Shown here piece by piece: positions 1 through 6,839 of a DNA stretch of 32,852 nucleotides. How positions within the stretch are numbered: the stretch's first letter is position 1; each line of letters opens with the position of its first letter. Both the position numbers and the translations under genes were made by a program. The stretch is from an uncultured bacterium (GTDB lineage: Bacteria > Bacteroidota > Bacteroidia > Bacteroidales > CAIWKO01). The DNA is taken from NCBI GenBank assembly GCA_903858655.1, contig CAIOJS010000365.1, positions 1 through 32,852 of the forward strand, read 5' to 3'. Under the pieces are notes generated by a model, which worked only from the letters and a program-made list of their open reading frames with translations, had not been told where the DNA came from and ran no database searches.

Positions 1-1
1 A

Positions 2-148
2 GGTACGACTTATCGAACTGCCTATCGTGCCATGATACATTTGCGCGATGCACTTGGTAAAAAGAATTGCGAAAAAGTTACTATTTCTGAATATGTTTCC
101 TATCACGGTTTGAAATTTGATGAAGTTTCCGAAAGTTTAGACCTATAA
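2..148 (+). CDS. C-terminal end of a hypothetical protein (left-truncated)
   Basis: An open frame enters from the left edge and gives 48 residues before TAA at 146-148. The visible peptide is basic-polar, with the segments TAYRAMIHLRDALGKK and VTISEYVSYHGL. Together these look like a helical, DNA-binding-type tail, but I cannot assign a family. It ends just before the 10-bp repeats and the promoter of the next operon, so it is probably the last gene of an upstream (early or replication) block of the same element. Confidence 0.5.
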   Translation, partial: GTTYRTAYRAMIHLRDALGKKNCEKVTISEYVSYHGLKFDEVSESLDL

Positions 149-155
149 AAATATA

Positions 156-205
156 GTCAAATCTTGTCAAATCTTGTCAAATCTTGTCAAAACATGTCAT
201 TTTTG
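156..205. repeat. 10-bp tandem repeats (iteron- or operator-like)
   Basis: GTCAAATCTT occurs three times in exact tandem (156-165, 166-175, 176-185). Two degenerate units follow in the same 10-bp register (GTCAAAACAT and GTCATTTTTG). The last unit overlaps a short inverted repeat, TGTCA-TTTT-TGACA, at 195-208. The 10-bp spacing puts every GTCA on the same face of the helix. The array lies immediately upstream of the promoter box at 229-236, so a regulator-binding array is more likely than chance. A replication iteron is the alternative. Confidence 0.75.
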
Positions 206-228
206 ACATTGACAATTTGAAACCATAA

Positions 229-236
229 TACTTTTG
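229..236 (+). promoter_or_regulatory. Bacteroidota promoter -7 box for the structural operon
   Basis: TACTTTTG matches TAnnTTTG exactly and sits 20 bases before the ATG at 256. A TTTG at 202-205 could serve as the -33 element. It is the only clear promoter box before the rightward gene block. Confidence 0.6.
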
Positions 237-255
237 TGTTGTTTTAAAAACAGCA

Positions 256-723
256 ATGAAAAAAATATTATTACTTGGTGGTATCGTTGGCATCGTTTTA
301 CTTGTCAAAAATTACGTGAGTACAGGTACAAAATTACTTGACTTAACTGGTATGCCTACCAAATTGCAATATGTCAAACAAGCCGGATTCTTCCAAAACA
401 TTGCAACCCAAAAATTCAAACTTGATTTTGCTATCAACAACCCAAATGAAAGAAGTCTTACGCTGAACAGATTGGCTGCTGATGTATATTACAAAGGCAA
501 AGTAATAGCAACCCTTTATATTGCCAAAAACTTAAAGATACCAGGACGCGACACCGCAGTTTTGCAGGGAATTGAATTTTCTGTATCTGTGTTGAAAGTT
601 GGAACCGAAATTTTTAAGATGCTATTCGATGGCGACAAAGTTGGCAAAGCTTTCAACATCAAAGGCACTATCACTGCGGACGGATTGAAGTTTCCTATTG
701 ATGAATCAATCAATTTGAGTTAA
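256..723 (+). CDS. Membrane-anchored LEA/WHy-like small protein
   Basis: 155 residues. Residues 1-20 are a hydrophobic anchor or signal. The rest alternates hydrophobic and polar residues as a beta-sandwich would. The stretch FAINNPNERSLTLNRL followed by VYYKGKVIATL and later IPGRD resembles the NP-containing core of LEA14/WHy (water stress and hypersensitive response) domains, which are known as small extracytoplasmic beta-sandwiches. Its function in this element is unknown. In context it could be a virion membrane protein. It is the first gene after the promoter at 229-236, and its TAA overlaps the next ATG by one base (TAATG), so the two are translationally coupled. Confidence 0.6.
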   Translation: MKKILLLGGIVGIVLLVKNYVSTGTKLLDLTGMPTKLQYVKQAGFFQNIATQKFKLDFAINNPNERSLTLNRLAADVYYKGKVIATLYIAKNLKIPGRDTAVLQGIEFSVSVLKVGTEIFKMLFDGDKVGKAFNIKGTITADGLKFPIDESINLS

Positions 724-2393
724 TGAGTAACATTGCAAACATAGCAGCCACAACAATTGCAGCAGCAAGAAACAAAACAGTTTTGCGCACTCCTGACGGC
801 GTTACCGAAGACATCATTCGTGAAATCTTAGCTACCGATAAAGTATCGCGTAAGGATACCAAAGATTTCGCAGGGCACTTGGTCGGAAACACTCCTATTC
901 AAACGCTACAAAACAACTGGAATTTTGTAAAAGACAATATCAAATACGTTGTTGATCCTTCCGGTGATCAATATGTAAAAACTCCGGCGCGAACCTGGTC
1001 CGACAAATTTGCAGACTGCAAAAGCTATTCTATATTTTTAGCATCATTACTAAAAAACCAAGGCTTTGAATTTTCTTACAGGTTTGCCAGTTATGGCAGC
1101 ACTCCAATTTATACGCATGTGTATATTGTGGTTCCACTAAATGGACGCGAGATAATTATTGATGATGTGATGCCAACGTTCAACTCTGAAAAAGCATATA
1201 ATTTTAAAAAAGATATACCTATGACCAAAATATATAACATGTCAGGCATTGGAGCCGATTTGCCAAAGGTGACAAAAAAAGTTGATTTCAATTTCGGGAA
1301 CAAAGATATTTCGGAGATGTCCGAAGGTGAGATGGATTTGTGGATTGCTCGTGATCGTTTCATTTCCAAAAAAGCAAACTTTGACAAAATCAAAGGCATC
1401 GGCTCCCTACAAGCTGAACGCGCTCAGGATACTATTGACATGCTTGAAGATGCAATTGAAGCTGTTCAGAAAGCCACAGTTAACGGCATTGGTGCGCTTA
1501 CCAGTCCAGATTTGGATGAAGAGCTTATGACAATTGCGTTTCATGCAATTACAGGAATTTACAGCATCGCAAACGAAATTCATGGTATTGGAGCCACAAA
1601 GAAAAAAGCAGCACGTCAGAAACGCAAAGCGGATCGCAAAGAAATTCGCAAAGATTTCAAAGGTAAGGATCGTGCTACCAAGATGGCAGAATGGCGCAAA
1701 GCCAACGGAACCAAAACCGGAAAGTTCTTGCAAAAAGTCGCTACCAAAGTGAAAGCGGGTGCAAAAGCCTTTGCAAAAGTCTTATCAGCTCCTTTGCGTT
1801 TGATCTCGAAAGGTATTTTAGAAACAACCTTACCAAAGGCAGCACCTGCATTTTTATACTTATTTGTAACTGATCCGAACATCATTGCAAAGTTGCCAGA
1901 AGCCGCTCGTGAGAAACGCAAAAAACAAGAAAAGATTTTCAAGTTCATCGTGGACGGTGTCGGCATGAAAGAAAATCATTTGATGGGTATTTTACGCAAT
2001 GGAATCATCAAACACATGGGCGACGAACCTGAAAAAATCATAGCGAAAGCAATGGCAGGTAAAGTTTCGGGCATTGGTGATATTTTCGATTCAGCAGGAA
2101 AGATTGCAGGCGGTTTCTTGACAAAGATATTTGACTGGTTGAAAAACCTTTTCAAAGGTAAAAAGAACAAGCAAAAAGAGCTTGACGAAATTGACCAAGC
2201 TAAAACAGAAGCAGAAACCAATCCTGCTACAGTTGTTTTTGATGCAACAAACCCCGATGAAAAAAGTACTGAGGTAGCTGCGGACATTCAAACACAGAAA
2301 AGCATGGGCAATGAACCCGACCCGATTGAAGAGGGAAGCACTTCCACTGATGATGGCGCGGGAGGTAAGTCTATTTGGAATTCATTCAAATAA
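723..2393 (+). CDS. Transglutaminase-like domain protein with basic core and repeated GIG motifs
   Basis: 556 residues. Residues about 80-150 fit the transglutaminase-like (papain-type) fold: Cys99 in DKFADCKSYSIFLASLL, His132 in IYTHVYIVV and Asp147/148 in REIIIDDVM, with triad spacing typical of the family. Residues about 290-370 are lysine/arginine-rich and look like nucleic-acid-binding core protein. Residues 480-556 are acidic and probably disordered. Six copies of hydrophobic-x-Gly-(Ile/Val)-Gly occur at Gly175, 225, 255, 288, 412 and 450. The start is fixed by one-base coupling to the upstream gene. Papain-type folds include proteases, transglutaminases and peptidoglycan amidases, and the actual reaction cannot be told. 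In a capsid operon it may be a virion enzyme or a precursor that is cut during assembly. A role for the Cys-His-Asp domain in that cutting is speculation. Confidence 0.65.
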   Translation: MSNIANIAATTIAAARNKTVLRTPDGVTEDIIREILATDKVSRKDTKDFAGHLVGNTPIQTLQNNWNFVKDNIKYVVDPSGDQYVKTPARTWSDKFADCKSYSIFLASLLKNQGFEFSYRFASYGSTPIYTHVYIVVPLNGREIIIDDVMPTFNSEKAYNFKKDIPMTKIYNMSGIGADLPKVTKKVDFNFGNKDISEMSEGEMDLWIARDRFISKKANFDKIKGIGSLQAERAQDTIDMLEDAIEAVQKATVNGIGALTSPDLDEELMTIAFHAITGIYSIANEIHGIGATKKKAARQKRKADRKEIRKDFKGKDRATKMAEWRKANGTKTGKFLQKVATKVKAGAKAFAKVLSAPLRLISKGILETTLPKAAPAFLYLFVTDPNIIAKLPEAAREKRKKQEKIFKFIVDGVGMKENHLMGILRNGIIKHMGDEPEKIIAKAMAGKVSGIGDIFDSAGKIAGGFLTKIFDWLKNLFKGKKNKQKELDEIDQAKTEAETNPATVVFDATNPDEKSTEVAADIQTQKSMGNEPDPIEEGSTSTDDGAGGKSIWNSFK

Positions 2394-2430
2394 CAAATTT
2401 TAAAATTCATAATCATATAAACCAAAAATC

Positions 2431-2673
2431 ATGAAAGCATCAAAACTTTTAAAGTATCCGAAAAAACCAAAGATGTCCGCATCGCTGACGGTAAAAAGCA
2501 ATTTCCTTGCACGTTGCAAAGATATTGACAAAGAAAATGACCGCCGCATCAAAGAATATCATCATTTGAAGAAAGAAGAAGCCAAAATCAACGGTTTGAT
2601 CTCTTCACACACGATGCACCCTAAACCGCATCGCACGACTGTAATTCAAAAATACAGCCGTAAAAAACGCTAA
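2431..2673 (+). CDS. Small, very basic hypothetical protein
   Basis: 80 residues, extremely rich in Lys, Arg and His, with basic ends (KYPKKPK near the N-terminus, KYSRKKR at the C-terminus) and a central helix of alternating acid and basic residues. It has no signal or membrane segment. I recognise no family. Strong positive charge next to candidate capsid genes suggests nucleic-acid condensation inside the particle. The start ATG follows an AT-rich leader of 37 bases with no Shine-Dalgarno. Confidence 0.6.
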   Translation: MKASKLLKYPKKPKMSASLTVKSNFLARCKDIDKENDRRIKEYHHLKKEEAKINGLISSHTMHPKPHRTTVIQKYSRKKR

Positions 2674-2728
2674 CAACAAATTAAATTAACCAAAAAATAC
2701 AAATAAGTTTAACCAAATACAAAACAAA

Positions 2729-3151
2729 ATGAAAAAATTTGATTTCAAAAAAATAGGTATGCGCATTGGTGGGGTTGCCGCAGGTGCTGTGGGTGGCGAA
2801 TTGCTTAATAAAATAGCATTTGTCGGGAATTTAAAGCCAGCATTGCGTGGAGGCATCAAGATTATTGCAGGTGCTGTATTACCAGAGTTTATGCCAAAGC
2901 AAGTTATGCTCGGACACATCGGAGACGGCTTGATTGCCGCTGGAGCCATTGACACTTACAACGGATTAACCTCTCCGCCTGTTGAAGGTTTGGAAGGTAT
3001 CGGAGATCAATTTGATGACAAATTCGTTGTGGACAACGATTATGATCTGTCGGGAATTGAGGATTATGATCCTATCAATGGTATTGATCAAGAAAATCCT
3101 ATGGGCGGTGTTGATGAATACGTTGAAAATTACGATCCTGAAAACTATTAA
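2729..3151 (+). CDS. Glycine-zipper membrane protein with acidic repeat tail
   Basis: 140 residues. Residues 10-80 are hydrophobic and glycine/alanine-rich (MRIGGVAAGAVGGELL, IIAGAVLPEFM, DGLIAAGAID), like a membrane-inserted glycine-zipper segment. Residues 85-140 are strongly acidic. They repeat a nine-residue pattern, hydrophobic-x-Gly-(Ile/Val)-(Gly/Glu/Asp), at Gly90, 109, 118 and 127, and end in a Tyr/Asp/Asn-rich tail. The same short motif is found in the 556-residue neighbour. No known family is recognised. A small internal-membrane virion protein whose acidic tail contacts the capsid would fit. Spacing to the next gene is 60 bases of A-rich leader. Confidence 0.6.
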   Translation: MKKFDFKKIGMRIGGVAAGAVGGELLNKIAFVGNLKPALRGGIKIIAGAVLPEFMPKQVMLGHIGDGLIAAGAIDTYNGLTSPPVEGLEGIGDQFDDKFVVDNDYDLSGIEDYDPINGIDQENPMGGVDEYVENYDPENY

Positions 3152-3211
3152 ACATCGAAAAACAGTTAAACAATTCAAAAAAAATCAATATTAACTTAAT
3201 CTTTTAAAAAA

Positions 3212-3931
3212 ATGACACCAGCTCAATTAGCAGCAATGCGCAGAACAAAACCAGGTTTAAACGCACCACAAGGTAAAGGTATGATACCACAAGTAGGCGA
3301 ACGCGACAGAGGCGTTTTTTCTGCGGCACAAAACAAGTTCAAAGAGCTTGGTTTGATTGCAACACCAGGCTTTATCCGTATCGAACAAAAAATCGTTGCA
3401 GGTAAAGGAAAGTATATCTTCAAAGTAACGAGAGATTCCAACAGTGATTCTGTTACCGAACAAAAGTTGGAACGTAACGATCAATTCATGTCTTCCCAGA
3501 TTGGCTTGTTTCTGATGAAACGAGTTGATACCTATGCCGGCAGTGAAATATTGTGTACGTACCCTGACGTTACTATTTTCACTAACAGCACTAATGCTGC
3601 CCATTTGGAAGTTTTCTATAATGGCAAACTTTCTGTTACCATTGGTCAGACCAAATGGATCGAAGCACTTGACACGCGCAGATTTCGCAATGTGCCACAG
3701 CGTCAGGGACAGCCTGCAATTGCTTCCATTCAATCTGTGTTCATCAACGAATTACACGATAATGATGGCTTTTTCAAATTGACACCTCAAATCACAATTG
3801 ATGGTGATGCAAAAAACGAAATTGCCATTGAAGCTCCTATCAACGCATCGCACATCGTTGTCGGTGCTGGAGCAGGAACAGAAAACTATCTTGTACTTAT
3901 CATCCGTGGATTCTTAGGAACCATTAAATAG
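3212..3931 (+). CDS. Candidate major capsid (jelly-roll-type) protein
   Basis: 239 residues with no signal or TM segment, and beta-strand-like periodicity from about residue 50 to the end, closing with NYLVLIIRGFLGTIK. The N-terminal 45 residues are Gly/Pro/Arg-rich and probably extended, as in capsid arms. Evidence for the role is contextual. It is the only gene in the block that is followed at once by a strong intrinsic terminator (about 3968-3998), as expected for a product needed in excess. It also lies at the centre of a structural-type operon. Known double-jelly-roll capsid proteins of small membrane viruses are often roughly 250-300 residues, so this one is short but possible. It could instead be a spike or minor capsid protein. 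No sequence motif proves the assignment. Confidence 0.45.
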   Translation: MTPAQLAAMRRTKPGLNAPQGKGMIPQVGERDRGVFSAAQNKFKELGLIATPGFIRIEQKIVAGKGKYIFKVTRDSNSDSVTEQKLERNDQFMSSQIGLFLMKRVDTYAGSEILCTYPDVTIFTNSTNAAHLEVFYNGKLSVTIGQTKWIEALDTRRFRNVPQRQGQPAIASIQSVFINELHDNDGFFKLTPQITIDGDAKNEIAIEAPINASHIVVGAGAGTENYLVLIIRGFLGTIK

Positions 3932-3967
3932 TATCTTTTCTCTTCCATATAGTTCATAGACCGAAAG

Positions 3968-3998
3968 AAGGCTACATCACATTGTAGCTTTTTTTTTC
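3968..3998 (+). terminator. Rho-independent terminator after the capsid candidate
   Basis: GCTACA (3971-3976) pairs with TGTAGC (3983-3988) around a six-base loop. The stem extends by A-T/G-T pairs, and a run of about nine T follows. It lies in the 91-base gap before the next gene. It would give the upstream transcript a strong 3' end while allowing some read-through. Confidence 0.8.
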
Positions 3999-4022
3999 TA
4001 AAATTCATTTAAAAACAAAATC

Positions 4023-4412
4023 ATGAAACCAATACAAAACGTTGAATTAATTGAAGTGCCAATTGTTGCAGGCGTTTCAAAATACAAAATTCCTACGCAA
4101 ACTAATTTTCGTGGAAAAAAGATCACATTGATTGAAGCCATTGGCGAAAACATGTGTACGGTAACACCATTGGGGAAAGATGTTCTTAGCTTATTCACTC
4201 AAACAGGCTACTTGACACTTGATATTGGTGGTAAGGAAAAAGTAAAGCTATTACCTTTGAATTCCATTGATCCAAGTTCGATCACGTTTCCACGTCCGTT
4301 GGATGGCTTTGTGATCAATAATGACAAATCGTTCGTTGATTTTCCTGCATCAGCATTTGAAAGTGCTGACGAATTAAAATCATTTTTGTTATTATTCTAT
4401 TTCGAAGATTAA
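4023..4412 (+). CDS. Small beta-rich protein, paralogue 1 of a tandem pair
   Basis: 129 residues, no signal or TM. It aligns end to end with the next gene: both begin MK-x-I-x-N, share IP-x-x-TNF near residue 25, share RPL-(D/N)-G in the last third, and both end F-(Y/H)-FED. The alternating pattern suggests a beta-sandwich or single jelly-roll. The family is unknown to me. A pair of related single-domain beta proteins beside a capsid candidate suggests penton, spike or minor capsid proteins. The genes are six bases apart and transcribed together, downstream of the terminator. Confidence 0.6.
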   Translation: MKPIQNVELIEVPIVAGVSKYKIPTQTNFRGKKITLIEAIGENMCTVTPLGKDVLSLFTQTGYLTLDIGGKEKVKLLPLNSIDPSSITFPRPLDGFVINNDKSFVDFPASAFESADELKSFLLLFYFED

Positions 4413-4418
4413 CAAGGT

Positions 4419-4814
4419 ATGAAATCTATAAAAAATTTTGAGAATATTGAAATCCAATTGGATTGGGTTGATGATGGAAATAGAATCCAAATTCCATTTC
4501 ATACCAATTTTCAAAATAAAAAAATAGTATTGATACAAGCCTTTGACGAACATGATTTTCAACGTGCACCGTCAGTTCGTAAAATGATTAAACTTGACTC
4601 TGTTCCAGGCTTCTTGACATTAATAGAAAAGTCAGGTGAAGCGAAAATCAAACAGATGCCTTTGATTTCTTTATTGTCGAGAAACATATTTAGCCGTCCA
4701 TTGAATGGTCTCATTATTGATAATTCGCGTTCGTATATTGAATTTCCAGGCATTGTTATTGATGACACCTCCAAATCAAAAAGTTTTATTTTAGTATTTC
4801 ATTTTGAAGATTAA
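4419..4814 (+). CDS. Small beta-rich protein, paralogue 2 of a tandem pair
   Basis: 131 residues, clearly homologous to the preceding gene along the whole length (by eye roughly one-third identical), including the shared NF, NKK/GKK, RPLxG and terminal FED positions. The first 30 residues and the segment around 45-65 differ most. This suggests divergence after duplication, perhaps for two non-equivalent positions in a particle or two receptors. The start ATG lies just after AACAAGGT. The stop is only three bases before the next ATG. Confidence 0.6.
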   Translation: MKSIKNFENIEIQLDWVDDGNRIQIPFHTNFQNKKIVLIQAFDEHDFQRAPSVRKMIKLDSVPGFLTLIEKSGEAKIKQMPLISLLSRNIFSRPLNGLIIDNSRSYIEFPGIVIDDTSKSKSFILVFHFED

Positions 4815-4817
4815 GCT

Positions 4818-5558
4818 ATGTTACAGGGAAGAAATAATGTAATTGAGTTTATCCGGTTAAATGATACTGCTTTTTGGTATTTGCGGCGTTCAGAGAAATC
4901 TGAACCTGTCTTTACTTCAGGCGACAAAGATATTACAATTGATGAAAGCATTACACGTCTAAACAGATGTATGGACATGCTTGGAACCGGCACGTATTTT
5001 ATCGAAGCCTGGAGTACGGATGGACAAAAGAAGATGCGTAACAAAGATTCGTTTACGCTTGGTAATGGCAACGAATCAAATCAACCTATTTCTGGATTTC
5101 AGCAACCTATTCAGGACAACACACAAAACATCCACGATGCCGTTGCTGTTGCAATTGATAAACTCGAAAACAAATACAAAATTGAGAAGTTAGAAACGCG
5201 TATCAAGGAACTGGAGCATCAAAACAAAGAGTTGAACTCTGAAATTGATTCATGGGAGCATCGTGTACTTGGTAAGTTGACCCCTCATATCGGATCAATA
5301 ATTGATGTCTTTGGATTGAAACCAAAAAATATACCTATTTCTGGAGTGGAGCAAAAGCAACCTAATAAAGATACACCTGAAAACATGTTCACGGATCAGG
5401 AAGCGTTGCGGCTCAATAGCGCGTTTGAAAAGTGGTCTAAAAATGAAAATGAATATGTGGCGATTGTTGAAAAAATTGCTGATATGGCAGAAAATGACAC
5501 GGAAACATATTCGATTGCACGTATTATGTTGTTAACTGAAAAAGAAAAAGAAAAATGA
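4818..5558 (+). CDS. Coiled-coil hypothetical protein of the structural operon
   Basis: 246 residues. Residues 1-80 look like a small globular beta domain with a Trp/Tyr-rich core (FWYLRRSEK, YFIEAWSTDGQ). Residues about 105-150 form a coiled coil rich in Glu/Lys/Leu. The C-terminal 60 residues are helical and acidic. Two copies of PISG followed by Phe-Gln or Val-Glu (Gly93 and Gly176) flank the coiled coil and match the short motif found in neighbouring proteins. No TM or signal. The family is not recognised. A trimeric spike or scaffold is possible. Its TGA overlaps the next ATG (ATGA). Confidence 0.55.
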   Translation: MLQGRNNVIEFIRLNDTAFWYLRRSEKSEPVFTSGDKDITIDESITRLNRCMDMLGTGTYFIEAWSTDGQKKMRNKDSFTLGNGNESNQPISGFQQPIQDNTQNIHDAVAVAIDKLENKYKIEKLETRIKELEHQNKELNSEIDSWEHRVLGKLTPHIGSIIDVFGLKPKNIPISGVEQKQPNKDTPENMFTDQEALRLNSAFEKWSKNENEYVAIVEKIADMAENDTETYSIARIMLLTEKEKEK

Positions 5559-6484
5559 TAGAAGCAGCTTATCAAAACAAAACAGTAACGGCGATTGACA
5601 GCGTTGTTAATGTTCGTAAAATACCTGCGTTTAGTGGGGAGCTAATTTCTGGTTATAAGTCAGGGGTTGTCATTGGGCGTTCATCGGGCAATACATTGAT
5701 GATGGGCACTGATAAATGGATACAGGTTAATTTAACTACACCTGTTAACGGTGTTGCTATGGGATATGTTGTAGAAACATACAAGGGCAGAGAAAATGTA
5801 AAATTGACCGAACCTGGAGCCAGTCCTGTTGCAGAAAAAAACGCACAGCCACTTCTTGACACTATTGTTGCAAATGACAAAAAAACCTATGCGCAATTAT
5901 TGGATGTGTACAATGGATTGATGATTTTGAAAAAGCAAGGCATTTCGGTCCCTATAGATATAGCTGATAGATTAGTCACAACATACACAAGCCTGGCAAA
6001 CCGTTCACGGAAATTGCGCAATATGCCAGAAATAAAATGTACGACCGGCAGCGCAAAAGACAAAGAAGTTGCCACGCAATTACAAAACTATGTTTCTGAT
6101 AAGCGTCAGGGTGGCGGTGTGATGGGTTTTGATGATGCTGTTGGAGATTTTGGAGTTACACTATTAGTCATTATAATTATTGCGGTGATAGCTGCGGCGG
6201 CTGGTGGAGCTGCTGTTTATTATTCAATCAAACCGGATTACGATGATTCAAAAGTGGATTTAAAAGAATCTGATCTACTAAAAAAAGCACTTGGAACATT
6301 AACACCTGCTGAACAAAAAACTGTCAGGGATGATTTGAACAAGCAACAGGATGATGCTTACAACAAAGGAAAATTCAATCAATCATTCAAAGATTTCTTT
6401 TCAGGCATAGGTGGAAAAATTGTAATTGGAGCCATTGTATTTGGTGGGACACTTCTATTATTCAAAGGTAAAAAAGGCAAATAA
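5555..6484 (+). CDS. SH3-domain protein with two transmembrane segments
   Basis: 309 residues. Residues about 10-75 fit a bacterial SH3 domain (VNVRKIP, then DKWIQV and a Gly-Tyr-Val end), a type that commonly binds cell-wall peptides. Strong TM segments lie at about 199-225 and 287-303, with a charged helical loop between and a basic tail (FKGKKGK). A hydrophobic-x-Gly-hydrophobic motif precedes each TM segment (Gly191 before TM1, Gly284 before TM2). The combination would suit a virion membrane protein that contacts peptidoglycan during entry. It could also act in lysis. Translation is coupled to the upstream gene by a four-base overlap. Confidence 0.6.
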   Translation: MIEAAYQNKTVTAIDSVVNVRKIPAFSGELISGYKSGVVIGRSSGNTLMMGTDKWIQVNLTTPVNGVAMGYVVETYKGRENVKLTEPGASPVAEKNAQPLLDTIVANDKKTYAQLLDVYNGLMILKKQGISVPIDIADRLVTTYTSLANRSRKLRNMPEIKCTTGSAKDKEVATQLQNYVSDKRQGGGVMGFDDAVGDFGVTLLVIIIIAVIAAAAGGAAVYYSIKPDYDDSKVDLKESDLLKKALGTLTPAEQKTVRDDLNKQQDDAYNKGKFNQSFKDFFSGIGGKIVIGAIVFGGTLLLFKGKKGK

Positions 6485-6492
6485 GAATACTT

Positions 6493-6828
6493 ATGTCAAC
6501 ACTACATGCACGATTATTAGTTATACGTATTTACAAAACGCGTGACAGTTCAAATCCCAAAATTATTCATACAGAATACAAACACGAACATGTAAACAAA
6601 TCATGCGTCATCAAACCGGAGGGATGCAATTCAATTCAATTCAGATTAAACTGTTCTGATTATATAGCATCATATCAAATGTATAATGGTGACCCGCATA
6701 TTAAAGTGCCATTTTTAGATGGTATCCTATCATTGACGACGCCTGTTATGTTTGATAATCCTGTTGACACAATAATTACAAGCGACTTCAAAATCATATT
6801 CAACGAATTAACCAGTGTATTTATTTAA
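6493..6828 (+). CDS. Small hypothetical protein
   Basis: 111 residues, no signal or TM, with alternating hydrophobic residues that suggest a beta-sandwich. The C-terminal third (PFLDGILSL, DTIITSDFKIIFNEL) loosely recalls the ends of the tandem beta proteins at 4023-4814, but the similarity is too weak to claim homology. It lies eight bases after the SH3/TM gene and eleven before the transglycosylase in one transcription unit. Function unknown. Confidence 0.5.
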   Translation: MSTLHARLLVIRIYKTRDSSNPKIIHTEYKHEHVNKSCVIKPEGCNSIQFRLNCSDYIASYQMYNGDPHIKVPFLDGILSLTTPVMFDNPVDTIITSDFKIIFNELTSVFI

Positions 6829-6839
6829 AAGAGGGTTTT

